A stretch of DNA of 64,000 nt from Paramesorhizobium deserti (GCF_001558695.1 NZ_LNTU01000034.1:248001-312000), one strand, 5' to 3'. Counted from the first letter of the stretch, positions 43,705 to 53,979 are shown. Notes: a model not told the origin generated them from the letters alone. Program-made: numbers and translations.

Positions 43705-45018
43705 TTAGTCGAGCAGCGGCGACCAGGCCGGATCCGAAGCGAAGTTCGGCGTCTGGATCTGGCGCTCGTTGCGGCCGGTCAAATCGACGGTGTAGAGGCG
43801 CGGGCCGGCGCCGGGAGGCTGGCGGAAGAACATCAGGACGCGGCCGTTCGGCGCCCAAGTCGGGCCCTCGTTGTGAAAGCCCGTCGTCAGCAACCGCTCG
43901 CCCGAGCCGTCAGTCTTCATCACACCGATGGAGAACTGGCCGCCGGACTGCTTGGTGAAGGCGATCAGATCGCCGCGTGGTGACCAGACGGGCGTCGAAT
44001 AGGTGCCGTCGCCGAAGGAGACGCGGCGTGGATTGGAGCCATCGGCGCCCATCACATAGATTTGCGGGCGGCCGCCGCGGTCCGACTCGAACACGATCTG
44101 CGTGCCATCCGGCGAATAGGAAGCCGAAGTGTCGATTGCCGAGCTGCTGGTGAGGCGCGTCGTGGTGCGACTGCGCAGGTCCATCGTATAGATGTTGGCG
44201 CTGCCGTCATCCTGAAGCAGGCTCATGATCACCTTCTGCCCGTCGGGAGAAAAGCGCGGCGCAATCGTCATCCCCGGAAAATTGCCGACGATCTCGCGCT
44301 GCCCCGTATCGAGCTGCAGGAGATAGACGCGCGGCTTGCTGCCAGCGAACGACATATAGGTGATTTCCTGGCGATTGGGTGAGAAGCGCGGGGTAAGCAC
44401 CAAGTCGCGCCCGTCGGTGAGATAAATGACGTTCGCACCATCCTGATCCATGATGGCGAGACGCTTCACGCGCTTTTCCTTGGAACCCGATTCATCGACG
44501 AAGACGATACGTGTGTCGAAATAGCCCTTCTCGCCGGTCAGTCGCTCGTAAATGGCATCAGCGATAATATGCGCGATGCGACGCCAATTGTCGGGTGAGG
44601 TATAGAACTGCTGTCCGGACAATTGCTGCCCGGCAAAAGTGTCCCACAGGCGGAACTCGGCCTTCAGCCGCCCGTCCGCCTCTTTGGTGACGCGGCCCGT
44701 GACCAGCGCCTGCGCATTGATGACCTTCCAGTCTTCGAAGCGCGGCGAAGCGTCGGGATTGGAAATCTTCTCGATGAATGCGCCTTTGTTGATCGGCGCG
44801 AACAGTCCGGAACGCTCCAGATCCGCGGAAATGATCGAGGAAATGTTCGCGCCGAGCTGGTCACCTGACAGGAAGTCGGTGATCGCGATCGGCAGCGGCT
44901 CCACATTGCCCTTGTTGATGTCGATCTCGACGACGGCGTGGGCGGGCAGGACCGCCGCCACGCTCACCGCCACGAACATGGCAAAAGCCGAAAGAAACGT
45001 CCGGATCATTGTCTTCAT
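43705..45018 (-). CDS. tolB: Tol-Pal periplasmic protein TolB
   Basis: The 437-residue protein has a signal peptide (about residues 1-28, ending LPAHAV), a small N-terminal domain and a six-bladed propeller with repeated SPDG/SPNR units ([50 protein letters not shown]). It binds Pal and TolA. It follows tolA by 55 bases. Start 45018 is the first ATG with a proper signal peptide; GAGG lies 11 bases upstream. Confidence 0.96.
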   Translation of the reverse strand: MKTMIRTFLSAFAMFVAVSVAAVLPAHAVVEIDINKGNVEPLPIAITDFLSGDQLGANISSIISADLERSGLFAPINKGAFIEKISNPDASPRFEDWKVINAQALVTGRVTKEADGRLKAEFRLWDTFAGQQLSGQQFYTSPDNWRRIAHIIADAIYERLTGEKGYFDTRIVFVDESGSKEKRVKRLAIMDQDGANVIYLTDGRDLVLTPRFSPNRQEITYMSFAGSKPRVYLLQLDTGQREIVGNFPGMTIAPRFSPDGQKVIMSLLQDDGSANIYTMDLRSRTTTRLTSSSAIDTSASYSPDGTQIVFESDRGGRPQIYVMGADGSNPRRVSFGDGTYSTPVWSPRGDLIAFTKQSGGQFSIGVMKTDGSGERLLTTGFHNEGPTWAPNGRVLMFFRQPPGAGPRLYTVDLTGRNERQIQTPNFASDPAWSPLLD

Positions 45019-45073
45019 AATGTCGGGGACCTCGTTTGTCCTTGGCACTTGATTGGCAGAATTGTTGAAATTG

Positions 45074-46138
45074 TCAGAACATTTCGCTGGGGTCGAAATT
45101 GATGATCACGTCGGCCCAGGCGTCATATTTGTCGCGCGGCAGATTGTAGGGAGCGCAGCGGATCACGGCACGCCGCGCGCTCTCGGCGGCCACCCTGCCG
45201 ATACCGGAATCACCGCCGCCGGAGACGACATTGGGCGCACCCTCGATCTCGCCTGCTTCGGTAAGCTTCATCTTCACCGTCACGCGCAGCCCCTTGGCGT
45301 CCGCCGCGCCGGCGGGCACGTTCCAGCAACGGGAAATCTGGCTTCGCAGCGCGTCCATTTCGCTCTGGCTCAGCTTGGAACCCCCGGTGTTCTTTTCGCC
45401 GCCAAGCGATGCCTGTTCGGTCGAACGCTTCGCCCCGCCGCCGGAGGCTTTCTCCCGGTTGAGAAGCGCCCTAACCTCATCGGCGATGGCATCTTTCTCC
45501 TGCGAGGCATTCTTCGCCGAGGATGCCGACCTCTCCGTCTGCTCGGCCTGTCTGCGATCCGGGGTCTTGGCCGTCTGTGCCTGCGGCGGCTTCGGCTTGG
45601 CGTCGGGCGCGGGCACCTTGTCGGGAAGCTTGACCGTTTCCGCGTCGGGACTTTCCGTCTGCTTTTCGATCGCCTCGGCGACCGCGTCCGGCTTCACCTC
45701 CTGTTTGGGCTCAGGTTGAGGCTGAACCTCGGTCGCCGGAACCTTTACGGGTTCGGGTTTCGGCTCGGGCTTGGGATCAGGAAGAGGCTCGGGCTTTTCG
45801 ACGGGCTTTGGTTCCGGCTTGGCGGCCTCAGCCGTCTCGACGGGCTTGGGTTTCGCATCCGGTTTGGGCGGCGTTTTCAGATCGAGTTCGTTGTCGCCGG
45901 CGTTCTCGGCGTTCTCGACCGTGTTCGGCTTGCTCGTCGGCTTCGGCGCGGGCTTTTCCTTCATCGCCGCCTTCTTGTCGCCCTGCTGCACCTGCGCGAT
46001 CGACTCGATCGGTACGATATCCACCGGCAGCGCCTCGGTATCGGCCACGTCAAAAGTCTTCGGCGACGAGAAGGAAAACAATCCCCACCCGATGACGATG
46101 GCATGCAAGATCGCAGAGGATGTCAGGCCAGCCTTCAT
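45074..46138 (-). CDS. tolA: TolA, periplasm-spanning Tol-Pal protein
   Basis: The 354-residue protein has an N-terminal transmembrane helix (about residues 5-24), a long Lys/Pro/Glu-rich middle (about 50-215) with repeated KPEPKP units, and a C-terminal domain with [22 protein letters not shown] and [13 protein letters not shown], typical of TolA. It carries energy from TolQR to the outer membrane. It starts seven bases after the tolR stop. Confidence 0.93.
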   Translation of the reverse strand: MKAGLTSSAILHAIVIGWGLFSFSSPKTFDVADTEALPVDIVPIESIAQVQQGDKKAAMKEKPAPKPTSKPNTVENAENAGDNELDLKTPPKPDAKPKPVETAEAAKPEPKPVEKPEPLPDPKPEPKPEPVKVPATEVQPQPEPKQEVKPDAVAEAIEKQTESPDAETVKLPDKVPAPDAKPKPPQAQTAKTPDRRQAEQTERSASSAKNASQEKDAIADEVRALLNREKASGGGAKRSTEQASLGGEKNTGGSKLSQSEMDALRSQISRCWNVPAGAADAKGLRVTVKMKLTEAGEIEGAPNVVSGGGDSGIGRVAAESARRAVIRCAPYNLPRDKYDAWADVIINFDPSEMF

Positions 46139-46145
46139 GATGGCG

Positions 46146-46595
46146 TCAGCTATCCTGCTCCTGGAGTGTCACAAGGCCGATATTCTTGAAACCGGCCGCC
46201 GAAATCCGCGCCATGACCCTCATGACGGTACCGTAATCCGCCGTCTTGTCGCCGCGCACGAAGATGCGTTCCTCATAGCCGGTCTTGGAGATCGCTTCGA
46301 GCTTGGGCACCACCTCGTCTATGCCGATCTCCGTTTCCTGTAGATAGATCTGCCCTTTGTCGTTGACCGAGACGGTGATCGGCTGCGTCTGGGCGTTCAT
46401 CGCCTTCGCCTGGGTTTCCGGAAGATCGATGGGAACGCCGACCGTCAGCAGCGGCGCCGCGACCATGAAGATGATCAAGAGCACCAGCATCACGTCCACG
46501 AACGGCGTGACGTTGATTTCGCTCATCAGCGCTTTCTTGCGGCCACGGCGACGACGTCCCGACTGCAGCCCTTGACTTCCCACCGACATGCCCAT
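46146..46595 (-). CDS. tolR: TolR proton-channel subunit
   Basis: The 149-residue protein has a basic N-terminus ([15 protein letters not shown]), one transmembrane helix with [17 protein letters not shown] containing the proton-carrying Asp 34, and a periplasmic domain with [21 protein letters not shown]. It resembles ExbD at 678-1154, but its place between tolQ and tolA identifies it. It lies 31 bases after tolQ. Confidence 0.95.
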   Translation of the reverse strand: MGMSVGSQGLQSGRRRRGRKKALMSEINVTPFVDVMLVLLIIFMVAAPLLTVGVPIDLPETQAKAMNAQTQPITVSVNDKGQIYLQETEIGIDEVVPKLEAISKTGYEERIFVRGDKTADYGTVMRVMARISAAGFKNIGLVTLQEQDS

Positions 46596-46626
46596 GGCAT
46601 AGTTTCCCTAGCGTCCAGAACCTGTT

Positions 46627-47340
46627 TTACTGATTGCGCGGTGCGAGCTTCTCATCGATTTGCCGCGAGAGTATGGCGGAAAACTCGTCGGCGAAGCCCT
46701 CCATGCGCGCGCTGATCTTGCCGGCGTCGCTCGAAAGCTTGTTATAGGCGATAACAGCCGGAATAGCGGCCAGAAGGCCGATGGCCGTCGCCAGCAGGGC
46801 CTCGGCGATACCGGGCGCCACCACCGCAAGATTGGTCGATTTCGAGGCGGCGATCGCCTGGAACGAGGTCATGATGCCGACGACCGTGCCGAAAAGCCCG
46901 ATGAACGGCGCCGCCGAGCCGATCGTCGCGAGGAACCCCAGCCGCGCTTCGAGCTTGTCGTTCTCGCGCGCGAGCGCCACATCCATCGCCTTGTCGATGC
47001 GCATCTGCAGGGCGATCGGCGAGCGGGCGCCTTTCTCGAACGACTTCTTCCACTCGCGCATCGCCGCCATGAAAATGGCGCTCATGCCCGTCGCGCGGCG
47101 TTCGCTGAGATTGCGGTAGAGCTCCTCGAGCGACTGTCCCGACCAGAACACCTGCTCGAAGCGATCAAGCGCGCGCCGCGTCCTGCCGAAGCCGAGCGTC
47201 TTGTCGACAATGATCGCCCACGTCCAGATCGACGCGCCGAGAAGGCCGAGCATGACGAGCTTGACCACCCAGTTCGCCTGTATGAACAGACCCCAGAGCG
47301 TGACGTCAGCGCTGGGTGCCGCAAGCGCAATGTTTTCCAT
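46627..47340 (-). CDS. tolQ: TolQ proton-channel subunit
   Basis: The 237-residue protein has three transmembrane helices (about residues 15-40, 137-160 and 172-195) and the conserved stretch LATIGSAAPFIGLFGTVVGIM. With TolR it converts proton flow to force on TolA during constriction. It is the first gene of tolQRA. The 245 bases between it and ybgC include TATAAAG near 47419-47425 as a possible -10 region. Confidence 0.95.
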   Translation of the reverse strand: MENIALAAPSADVTLWGLFIQANWVVKLVMLGLLGASIWTWAIIVDKTLGFGRTRRALDRFEQVFWSGQSLEELYRNLSERRATGMSAIFMAAMREWKKSFEKGARSPIALQMRIDKAMDVALARENDKLEARLGFLATIGSAAPFIGLFGTVVGIMTSFQAIAASKSTNLAVVAPGIAEALLATAIGLLAAIPAVIAYNKLSSDAGKISARMEGFADEFSAILSRQIDEKLAPRNQ

Positions 47341-47585
47341 AAGTCCACCATCCTCGAATCCAAACGCCCGGCTCGTGACCGGGCGGCAAGGGTCGCATTT
47401 GTTGTCGCAATCGCCGCTTTATAGGGTTAATCAGCCCCTAATGCGGCTTCTTGCGGCTAAATTTGGTGAAAGGAAGGCGCTTTAGTAAAACGCTCGCTTC
47501 CTGTCGTTCCCTACTTCGCCATTAATGGATTGTTATGGTTAAGGATGAGTTAGGATTCCGGGCAATTCTGACAGGACGAAAACAT

Positions 47586-48074
47586 TTATAACGTCTTGAG
47601 CTGAAAAACGTCTTTCCATTCCTTGGGGAAACGGCGTGGCCGCCCCGCACTGTTTATCAGCGCCGCCTCGACCCGCGCCTCAATCAACAGCGCACCCTCC
47701 CGGGAGATCGTCTGCCGCATATGGATGCGGGCACCCGAAGCATCCTCCACCTTGGTTTCGATCACCAGCACATCGTCGATGTGCGCAGGCGCCCGAAAAT
47801 CGATCTCCATGCGCCGGACGATCCAGACGAGCTGCTCGCCATGCAGCCCGTCCGCCAGTTCCGAATGGTAAATGCCGATCAGACGGAGAAAATCGGTACG
47901 TCCGCGTTCGAGAAATTCGAGATAACGGCCGTGATAGACCACGCCGGAAAAATCCGTATCCGCATAATAAACCCGCGCCAGCAACCGGTGCCCGCCATCC
48001 ACCAGAGCGCCCGAAAGCGTCTTTTCATCTTCCGTCATTGGATTATTATCCGCGAGCCTGCTTTGTTCCGTCAT
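47586..48074 (-). CDS. ybgC: Acyl-CoA thioesterase YbgC
   Basis: The 162-residue protein is a hot-dog-fold thioesterase with YADTDFSGVVYHGRYLEFLERGR (about residues 37-59) holding the catalytic Asp, and MEIDFRAPAHIDDVLVIETKV. YbgC genes commonly head the tol-pal cluster. AGGAAGG six bases upstream supports 48074; an ATG at 48038 is an alternative. It is divergent from the GH5 gene with 59 bases between starts. Confidence 0.9.
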   Translation of the reverse strand: MTEQSRLADNNPMTEDEKTLSGALVDGGHRLLARVYYADTDFSGVVYHGRYLEFLERGRTDFLRLIGIYHSELADGLHGEQLVWIVRRMEIDFRAPAHIDDVLVIETKVEDASGARIHMRQTISREGALLIEARVEAALINSAGRPRRFPKEWKDVFQLKTL

Positions 48075-48133
48075 CCCGCCTTCCTCTCACTGGGAGCATT
48101 TTCTTGCAACCTTTTACTGGCGACAGGGAAGCG

Positions 48134-49390
48134 ATGGCATTCTTGCCGATCACGTTCAAGAAGCTGCTGATTTGGATATTGGGTTCAGCGATCGCCGCCG
48201 GATTCTGCATTCCGGCTGCCGCGGCGACCTTCAAGATGCAACGCGGCGTCAATCTCGACATGTGGACCACCTGGCCAAACGAGAGCCGCTGGAATGACGA
48301 AGGCGTGCTCCTGCCCTATCCGGAGTGGCGCAAAACCCTCGGGGAACATAATTTCCTCGCGCTGAAACAGGCAGGTTTCGATTTCGTCCGCATCCCTGTC
48401 GACCCCTCACCCTTCCTTTCCAACCGGACAGCGGCATTTCGCGATGAGCTCTACCGAAGCGTCCGGCAGTCCGTACATCTGGTCAATCAGGCGGGGCTGA
48501 AGGCCGTCGTCGATCTCCACCTCATCCCCGCCGGAGATAATCGCGGCATCGGAATGACCGAGGTTATGAACGACCCCGCCCTCTTCGAGCGTTATCTCGA
48601 AGTCGTCCGCACCATGGCGCATACGCTTTCGCAAGAACCGCCGGAGCAGGTGGCGCTGGAATTGATGAACGAGCCGGTAGTCGATTGCGATCCTGCACCG
48701 TTCTACCAATGGCCAGCGAAGCTCCGACAGCTCTTCGCGGCCGCCCGTGCCTCGGCCACGCGGCTGACCTTGGTGCTTTCAGGAGGCTGCTGGGCGAAGG
48801 CCGATTTTCTGGCGCGCCTCGATCCGCGCGACATTCCCGACGACAACATCATCTGGACCTTCCATTCCTATGAGCCCTTCCTTCTGACGCACCAGGGCGC
48901 CCTATGGGCCGGAGACTTCATCCGCTATGTCACCGGTATCCCCTATCCGCCATACAGCGTTCCGAAGCCACAACAGCAGAATATCCTCGATAATATCCGC
49001 CAGCGCATAGAAGGTGAGGCGCCGCAGATGCGCAGGGCCGGCATGCTCGCCTATCTCGATGAGCAATATGCGGAGATCGACACGCCGGAGAAGCTGTCGG
49101 CAGTCCTGGAAGCCCCGTTCAGGACCGTCAAGGCCTGGGCGGAGAAATACGGCATCGGCCCGGAAGATATCTTCCTCGGCGAGTTCGGCATGATCCGTCA
49201 GGAATACGGCCAATCCCACAGCATGCCGGCCCCATGGCGCGCCGCCTATCTGCGCGATGTCACCGCATTGGCGGAGCGCTACGGCTATGCCTGGGCGGTC
49301 TGGTCATGGGGCGGAGCCTTCGGCATTACCACCGATGACGAGAGCGGCACATTGGATCCCGTCATCTTGAAGGGGCTCGGCCTGAAATAG
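48134..49390 (+). CDS. Exported glycoside hydrolase family 5 (endoglucanase-like)
   Basis: The 418-residue protein has a signal peptide (about residues 1-30, ending PAAAATF) and a TIM barrel of GH5 type. RGVNLDMWTTWP opens the domain, VALELMNEPVV contains the acid/base Glu (about residue 180) and IFLGEFGMIRQ the nucleophile Glu (about residue 351). Family members cleave beta-1,4-glucans; the substrate here is not determined. GGGAAGCG precedes the ATG. It is the only plus-strand gene inside the tol-ruv block. Confidence 0.85.
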   Translation: MAFLPITFKKLLIWILGSAIAAGFCIPAAAATFKMQRGVNLDMWTTWPNESRWNDEGVLLPYPEWRKTLGEHNFLALKQAGFDFVRIPVDPSPFLSNRTAAFRDELYRSVRQSVHLVNQAGLKAVVDLHLIPAGDNRGIGMTEVMNDPALFERYLEVVRTMAHTLSQEPPEQVALELMNEPVVDCDPAPFYQWPAKLRQLFAAARASATRLTLVLSGGCWAKADFLARLDPRDIPDDNIIWTFHSYEPFLLTHQGALWAGDFIRYVTGIPYPPYSVPKPQQQNILDNIRQRIEGEAPQMRRAGMLAYLDEQYAEIDTPEKLSAVLEAPFRTVKAWAEKYGIGPEDIFLGEFGMIRQEYGQSHSMPAPWRAAYLRDVTALAERYGYAWAVWSWGGAFGITTDDESGTLDPVILKGLGLK

Positions 49391-49399
49391 CTTTTCGGC

Positions 49400-50440
49400 C
49401 TAATCGTCATTGTCGAACAGCCCAATCTGCGTCTGGGCGAGATCGGACGGAGCGGTCAAGCCCAGATGCTTCCACGCATTGACGGTCAGGAGCCGCCCGC
49501 GCGGCGTGCGCTGAATGAAGCCCTGCTGGATCAGATAAGGCTCGATGATATCCTCGATCGCGTCGCGCGGCTCCGAAAGCCCGGCGGCGATCGTCTCGAT
49601 GCCGACCGGCCCGCCGCCGAAATTCCGGGCGATCATGTTGAGATAGCGCCGATCGAGCTGGTCGAGGCCGAGGCTGTCCACCTCGAGCCGCTGCAGCGCC
49701 TCGTCGGCCACTTTGCGGTTGACCGTATCTGCACCCGCCACCAGCGCGAAATCGCGCACCCTTCTCAGCAGCCGCCCCGCGATGCGCGGCGTGCCGCGGG
49801 CGCGGCGGGCGATCTCCAGCGCCCCGTCATCGGCGATGCCCAATTGCATGATGCGCGCACCGCGCCGCACGATGTGCTCCAGTTCCTCCACCGTATAGAA
49901 ATTGAGCCGCACGGGGATGCCGAAGCGGTCGCGCAGCGGCGTGGTCAGAAGGCCTAGGCGGGTGGTCGCGGCGACCAGCGTGAACCGGGCGAGGTCGATC
50001 TTCACCGAACGTGCCGCCGGTCCCTCGCCGATGATGAGGTCGAGCTGGAAATCCTCCATTGCTGGATAGAGGATTTCCTCCACCGCCGGGTTCAACCGGT
50101 GGATTTCGTCGATGAACAGCACGTCGCGATCTTCGAGATTGGTCAAAAGGGCGGCGAGATCGCCCGCCTTGGCGATCACCGGGCCGGAGGTCGAGCGGAA
50201 ATTGACGCCGAGCTCCTTCGCCATGATCTGCGCCAGCGTCGTCTTGCCGAGCCCCGGCGGCCCGACGAAGAGCACATGGTCGAGCGCCTCGCCGCGCGTT
50301 CTTGCCGCCTCGATGAACACTTTCAGATTGGCGCGCGCTGCCGCCTGCCCGACAAAATCGTCAAGCGTCTGCGGCCGCAGCGTATTGTCGACATCCTCGC
50401 CGCGCTTGTCGGCGGAAATCAGGCGGTTGGCGTCGTTCAT
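49400..50440 (-). CDS. ruvB: Holliday junction branch-migration helicase RuvB
   Basis: The 346-residue protein has [12 protein letters not shown] near the N-terminus, Walker A GPPGLGKT (60-67), Walker [12 protein letters not shown] (DEIH at 111-114) and a C-terminal winged helix (from about residue 260, with [11 protein letters not shown]). It drives branch migration with RuvA. It follows ruvA by 129 bases that include a long inverted repeat. Confidence 0.97.
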   Translation of the reverse strand: MNDANRLISADKRGEDVDNTLRPQTLDDFVGQAAARANLKVFIEAARTRGEALDHVLFVGPPGLGKTTLAQIMAKELGVNFRSTSGPVIAKAGDLAALLTNLEDRDVLFIDEIHRLNPAVEEILYPAMEDFQLDLIIGEGPAARSVKIDLARFTLVAATTRLGLLTTPLRDRFGIPVRLNFYTVEELEHIVRRGARIMQLGIADDGALEIARRARGTPRIAGRLLRRVRDFALVAGADTVNRKVADEALQRLEVDSLGLDQLDRRYLNMIARNFGGGPVGIETIAAGLSEPRDAIEDIIEPYLIQQGFIQRTPRGRLLTVNAWKHLGLTAPSDLAQTQIGLFDNDD

Positions 50441-50501
50441 GCCGCTTTTCTCATAAATATCATACTCTTCATCCGCCTTCGCATTGCGGAGGGGAGTAAG
50501 T

Positions 50502-50566
50502 GAGTAGGGGAATAAGGGAGCATGTCTATCACAAACATACTCCCCTACTCCCTTATTCCCCTACTC
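50502..50566. repeat. Inverted repeat between ruvA and ruvB
   Basis: GAGTAGGGGAATAAGGGAG (50502-50520) and its exact complement (50548-50566) form a 19-base inverted repeat around a 27-base loop. It lies in the ruvA-ruvB gap, its right arm ending four bases before the ruvA stop codon. No T run follows on either strand. Confidence 0.85.
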
Positions 50567-50569
50567 CCC

Positions 50570-51187
50570 TCACCGCGCCAGTTCCTTCAAGCCCACGCGA
50601 ATAAGCTTCGCCGAATCGGCGTCTTCTCCCGCCTGCTTCAGCGCTGCCGCCACAGCATTGGCCGCCTGATCGCGCGAATAACCGAGATTGCTGAGCGCCG
50701 AAACCGCATCGGCGACTGGCGCGGAAGCGACGCCTTCGCCCAACTCCTGCTTCAGCCCGATGGTTCCAGAGGCCTCCCCGGCGAAGGCCGGAGCCTTGTT
50801 CTTCAATTCGGTGACGATGCGCTCCGCCACCTTCTTGCCAACGCCCGGCGCGCGGCTGACCATGGCGATGTCGCGCAGCGCGATCGCGTTGGCGAGATCG
50901 GAAGGCGTCAGCGTACCGAGCACGGCAAGCGCCACCTTGGCGCCGACACCCTGCACGTTCTGCAGGAGGCGGAACCATTCGCGCTCCAGCTGTGAGGCGA
51001 AGCCATAAAGCCGGATCATATCCTCGCGCACATAGGTCTCGATGAAGAGGATAGTCGCCTCGCCCGGTCCCGGCAGATTGCCCAGCGTCCGCGTCGAGCA
51101 AAAGGCGACATAGCCGACCCCGTGCACATCGATGATGACATGATCCTCGTCGATCTCCTCGACAGTCCCCTTGAGCTTGCCGATCAT
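50570..51187 (-). CDS. ruvA: Holliday junction DNA-binding protein RuvA
   Basis: The 205-residue protein has an OB-fold N-terminal domain ([23 protein letters not shown]), tandem helix-hairpin-helix motifs ([17 protein letters not shown] and [20 protein letters not shown]) and a C-terminal RuvB-binding domain (from about residue 158). Its ATG overlaps the ruvC stop as ATGA, so the two are translationally coupled. Confidence 0.96.
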   Translation of the reverse strand: MIGKLKGTVEEIDEDHVIIDVHGVGYVAFCSTRTLGNLPGPGEATILFIETYVREDMIRLYGFASQLEREWFRLLQNVQGVGAKVALAVLGTLTPSDLANAIALRDIAMVSRAPGVGKKVAERIVTELKNKAPAFAGEASGTIGLKQELGEGVASAPVADAVSALSNLGYSRDQAANAVAAALKQAGEDADSAKLIRVGLKELAR

Positions 51188-51699
51188 GCGATTGCCGCGA
51201 GCCTCCCGCTTCCAAGATAGCTTTGCCTGTTATGTGCATGGCAGATGGCGATGGCCAGCGCGTCGGCGGCATCGCTGGTATCGAAGGCCGCCTTCGGCAT
51301 CAGCACCTTGACCATCATGTGGATCTGCTGCTTCTCGCCATGCCCGACGCCGATCACCGCCTTCTTGACCGCGTTGGGCGCATATTCGGCAACGCGCAGG
51401 CCCGCCTGGGCGGGCACCAGCATGGCGATGCCGCGCGCCTGGCCCAGCTTCAGCGTCGCGGATGCATCCTTGTTGACGAATGTATGCTCGACCGCGGCCT
51501 CATGCGGCATCTGCTGATGCAGGACCGCCGAGAGCCCTTCGTGCAATTGGCAGAGCCGGGATGCCAGGTCCATCTTGTCGTCGGACTTGACCGTGCCGGC
51601 GGCAATGAAGCGCAGCGAATTACCGAGTGTTTCCACCACGCCCCAGCCCGTGCGCCTGAGCCCCGGGTCTATGCCGATGATCCGAATCGCTTCCTTCAT
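51184..51699 (-). CDS. ruvC: Holliday junction resolvase RuvC
   Basis: The 171-residue protein has the catalytic carboxylates of RuvC: Asp 11 in [14 protein letters not shown], Glu 71 in [11 protein letters not shown], and Asp 143/146 in [16 protein letters not shown]. It cuts four-way junctions placed by RuvAB. It heads ruvC-ruvA-ruvB. Confidence 0.97.
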   Translation of the reverse strand: MKEAIRIIGIDPGLRRTGWGVVETLGNSLRFIAAGTVKSDDKMDLASRLCQLHEGLSAVLHQQMPHEAAVEHTFVNKDASATLKLGQARGIAMLVPAQAGLRVAEYAPNAVKKAVIGVGHGEKQQIHMMVKVLMPKAAFDTSDAADALAIAICHAHNRQSYLGSGRLAAIA

Positions 51700-51819
51700 G
51701 TGCAGACCTTATCTTTTGACAGGCGCACTTGACAGCAGAAATGTGAACAAAAGAGAAACAAAGAAGGCTGCGCTTCATTCGCTCCACAGCGGAACGAATA
51801 GCGAATTCCTGCTCCGAAT

Positions 51820-52344
51820 TTACCGCCCGCCGAAGGCCGTCTGCAGCAGCACCAGCTGATCCGACACCGGATTGCTGTTCGCCGCCGCATGCGAGAGGCT
51901 GTGCTCGCCATAGATTTCGTCATCCATGCGCCGCACGCGATCCTGCAGCCGCAGCGATCGCTCGATGATATTGACGAAATCCGCAGGCATTTCCGCCCAG
52001 CCCGGCAAGGCCTCGGCGGCCGAAGAGGTGTCGAGGCGGACCTTGGCTTTTTCCAGCGCCACCTGTTCGCGGGTCAATTCCCCGTTGCGCGCGGCACGTT
52101 GCAGGAGAAGCCATGAGGCTATCTGCATGAGGCGCGTGGTCAAGCGCATCGATTCGGCGGCATAGAAGGTCGCCGCAGAGCGCGACAGGGCTTTCGCCTC
52201 GCCGCGGCCGGCACCATCGAGATAGGCTGCCGCCTCCTCGACCAGGCTCATCCCCTCCTTATAGAGAGGCTTGAACGAATCGGAGAAGACGACGCGCTCG
52301 GCCAGCCGAATGGTATTGTCGTTCCGGCACTCATGTTCGATCAT
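51820..52344 (-). CDS. rcdA: DUF1465 protein, RcdA-like (regulator of CtrA degradation)
   Basis: The 174-residue, mostly helical protein matches the DUF1465 family, whose Caulobacter member RcdA is an adaptor in regulated ClpXP degradation of CtrA. Visible family features are VVFSDSFKPLYKEGMSLVEEAA near residue 18, a long helix with FYAAESMRLTTRLMQIASWLLLQ, and FVNIIERSLRLQDRVRRMD. That it acts on CtrA here is inferred from the family. It lies upstream of ruvC on the same strand with a 120-base gap. Confidence 0.82.
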   Translation of the reverse strand: MIEHECRNDNTIRLAERVVFSDSFKPLYKEGMSLVEEAAAYLDGAGRGEAKALSRSAATFYAAESMRLTTRLMQIASWLLLQRAARNGELTREQVALEKAKVRLDTSSAAEALPGWAEMPADFVNIIERSLRLQDRVRRMDDEIYGEHSLSHAAANSNPVSDQLVLLQTAFGGR

Positions 52345-52567
52345 GATACTCTTCGCAACCCCGCATCGCCGCTATTCATGGCAGATGATCATTCAACTTA
52401 ATCGACAAAGCCTGTTCGTCGTTGCTCCGGTTCGATCACGAACCAAAAGCGGGCGAAACAGGCTGGGTCATGAATTCCACCGTAAACTGACTCGCAATAC
52501 ACTGTCGCGCAAGATTATGTTTAAGAAAGGGTTAATGCAATCCGCCTCCTCCCAAAAAATTGTGAAC

Positions 52568-52700
52568 AAAAAAAGAGCCGCAAAGGCGGCTCTCAGGAGT
52601 TTAACAGGGAGGCGTCAAACAGAGTGGCAAAACCACTCGGTAAGTATCCAGATAAACCGGATATCAAGCATTTAACACGCTTAGGATTAATGAAGAGTTA
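52568..52700 (-). ncRNA. Candidate intergenic small RNA with intrinsic terminator
   Basis: The 438-base gap between rcdA and the OpgC-like gene contains on the minus strand a hairpin GAGTGG-TTTTG-CCACTC (52638-52622), an unpaired CCTCCC (52612-52607) that could pair with ribosome-binding sites, and a terminator AGAGCCGC-CTTT-GCGGCTCT (52593-52574) followed by seven T. The 5' end is unknown; CTTAAC near 52711 is a weak -35 candidate. It may instead be the 3' end of the OpgC-like transcript. Confidence 0.4.
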
Positions 52701-52735
52701 ACTCGGTTAAGGATTTCCGAACCATCGACAACGAA

Positions 52736-52764
52736 ATGGCGCCGCGATCACATCGCGGCGCCAT
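52736..52764. repeat. GC-rich palindrome after the OpgC-like gene
   Basis: ATGGCGCCGCGAT, loop CAC, ATCGCGGCGCCAT is a perfect 13-pair stem 19 bases beyond the OpgC-like stop. It lacks a T run and may protect or partly terminate that transcript. Confidence 0.65.
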
Positions 52765-52782
52765 CCCCATGTCATTGCAGAA

Positions 52783-53979
52783 TCAGACCGGTTGGAGAAC
52801 CGGTTTTCCCGCGGGAAAATCATTGCCGGGCAAGGGATCCGGACCTGCAGAGGGCGAAGCCGCCGCAGCCGGCTTCGGTGCACCCTTGCCGCTCCAGCCG
52901 ATGCGCGGCAGCCATTCCAGATAATAGGCCAGCGCGAACTGCACCACGATGCCGGTGGCGATCAGCAGCGTATCGTAGGGAAGACCGCCGGGATTGACGA
53001 GCTTCATCACCTGAGCCGCCATGGCAAGGATCGTCCCCGCGACGAAGATCGGCAGCGAATGCTTGCCGAGGATCGCCAGCGGATGATCGGACGCCGTGCG
53101 CGCCAGGTTTGAAAGCGCCGGGATTGCCACGATGAGATAGCTCGCCGCCAGAACGTGCAGGAGCCGCGGCGCCGACAGGAATGTCTTGTCGAAACCTGTC
53201 AGGACGGCGGGCAGCCCCATCGAAACATCGATACCCCACAACGGCACCCGCACCCATGCAAAGGCTAGCAGCAGATAGGCAGTTGATACCCCGAGCAGCC
53301 ACGGATTGGCCGATATCCGGCCGCCGCGGCGCACATGCAGGACCCCGGTGATGCCGATGACGAACAGGAACTGCCACGACAGCGGATTGAGGAACCAGAC
53401 GCCATCGTTCGGATAATTAGGAGGTCCGAGACGATAGATGCCGGCAAGAAGCCAGAGGAGGCCCGAGACACCGACCATCAGCCGCAGGCTTATGCGTGCC
53501 AGCAGGAGAAATGCCGGCGCCAGCAGGAGAAGCACCGCATACATTGACAATATGTTGTTGTAGCCGAGCTGGTGGCCGAGCGTCGCCATGCCGAAGAGCG
53601 ACTCCACCGGATGTTTGATCACCGGCCCGATATTGATCTGGGACAGGAATTCCGGACGTTTGAAGAAGATCGCCGCGCCGCAGAAAATGGCCAGCGTCGC
53701 CATAGTCGTCATGATATGGGTGATGTAGAGCACGCCAGCGCGCCGCCACATCTTCAGCCCGATCAGAAGACGGCTGCCCGGCTGGAACTTTGCCCCGTAG
53801 GCAAGCCCCACCGCAATTCCGGATATGAGCACGAAGGCCTCTGCAGCATCCGAGAAGCCCAGATTTCTGTGGGTCAGATGCTCGTAAATCGTACCGGGCA
53901 CATGATTGACGAAGATCGTCAACAGAGCCAGCGCCCTGAACACGTCGATCCGAGTATCCCGTTTGTTTGGAACCTGCAT
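52783..53979 (-). CDS. opgC: OpgC-like membrane acyltransferase
   Basis: The 398-residue integral membrane protein starts RDTRIDVFRALALLTIFVNHVPG, the typical opening of OpgC proteins with the His in the first helix, and has ten or so hydrophobic segments. OpgC adds succinyl groups to osmoregulated periplasmic glucans; cyclic glucans of Hyphomicrobiales are similarly modified. The donor and acceptor here are inferred. ATG 53979 is chosen because AGGG lies six bases upstream; 53985 is equally in frame. The C-terminal 40 residues are Pro/Ala-rich and probably cytoplasmic. Confidence 0.82.
   Translation of the reverse strand: MQVPNKRDTRIDVFRALALLTIFVNHVPGTIYEHLTHRNLGFSDAAEAFVLISGIAVGLAYGAKFQPGSRLLIGLKMWRRAGVLYITHIMTTMATLAIFCGAAIFFKRPEFLSQINIGPVIKHPVESLFGMATLGHQLGYNNILSMYAVLLLLAPAFLLLARISLRLMVGVSGLLWLLAGIYRLGPPNYPNDGVWFLNPLSWQFLFVIGITGVLHVRRGGRISANPWLLGVSTAYLLLAFAWVRVPLWGIDVSMGLPAVLTGFDKTFLSAPRLLHVLAASYLIVAIPALSNLARTASDHPLAILGKHSLPIFVAGTILAMAAQVMKLVNPGGLPYDTLLIATGIVVQFALAYYLEWLPRIGWSGKGAPKPAAAASPSAGPDPLPGNDFPAGKPVLQPV

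Noticed and set aside
47461-47516. Minus-strand GGAAC and CGTT before tolQ as a stress promoter
   Set aside because: The boxes are 13 bases apart, outside the 16-17 required.
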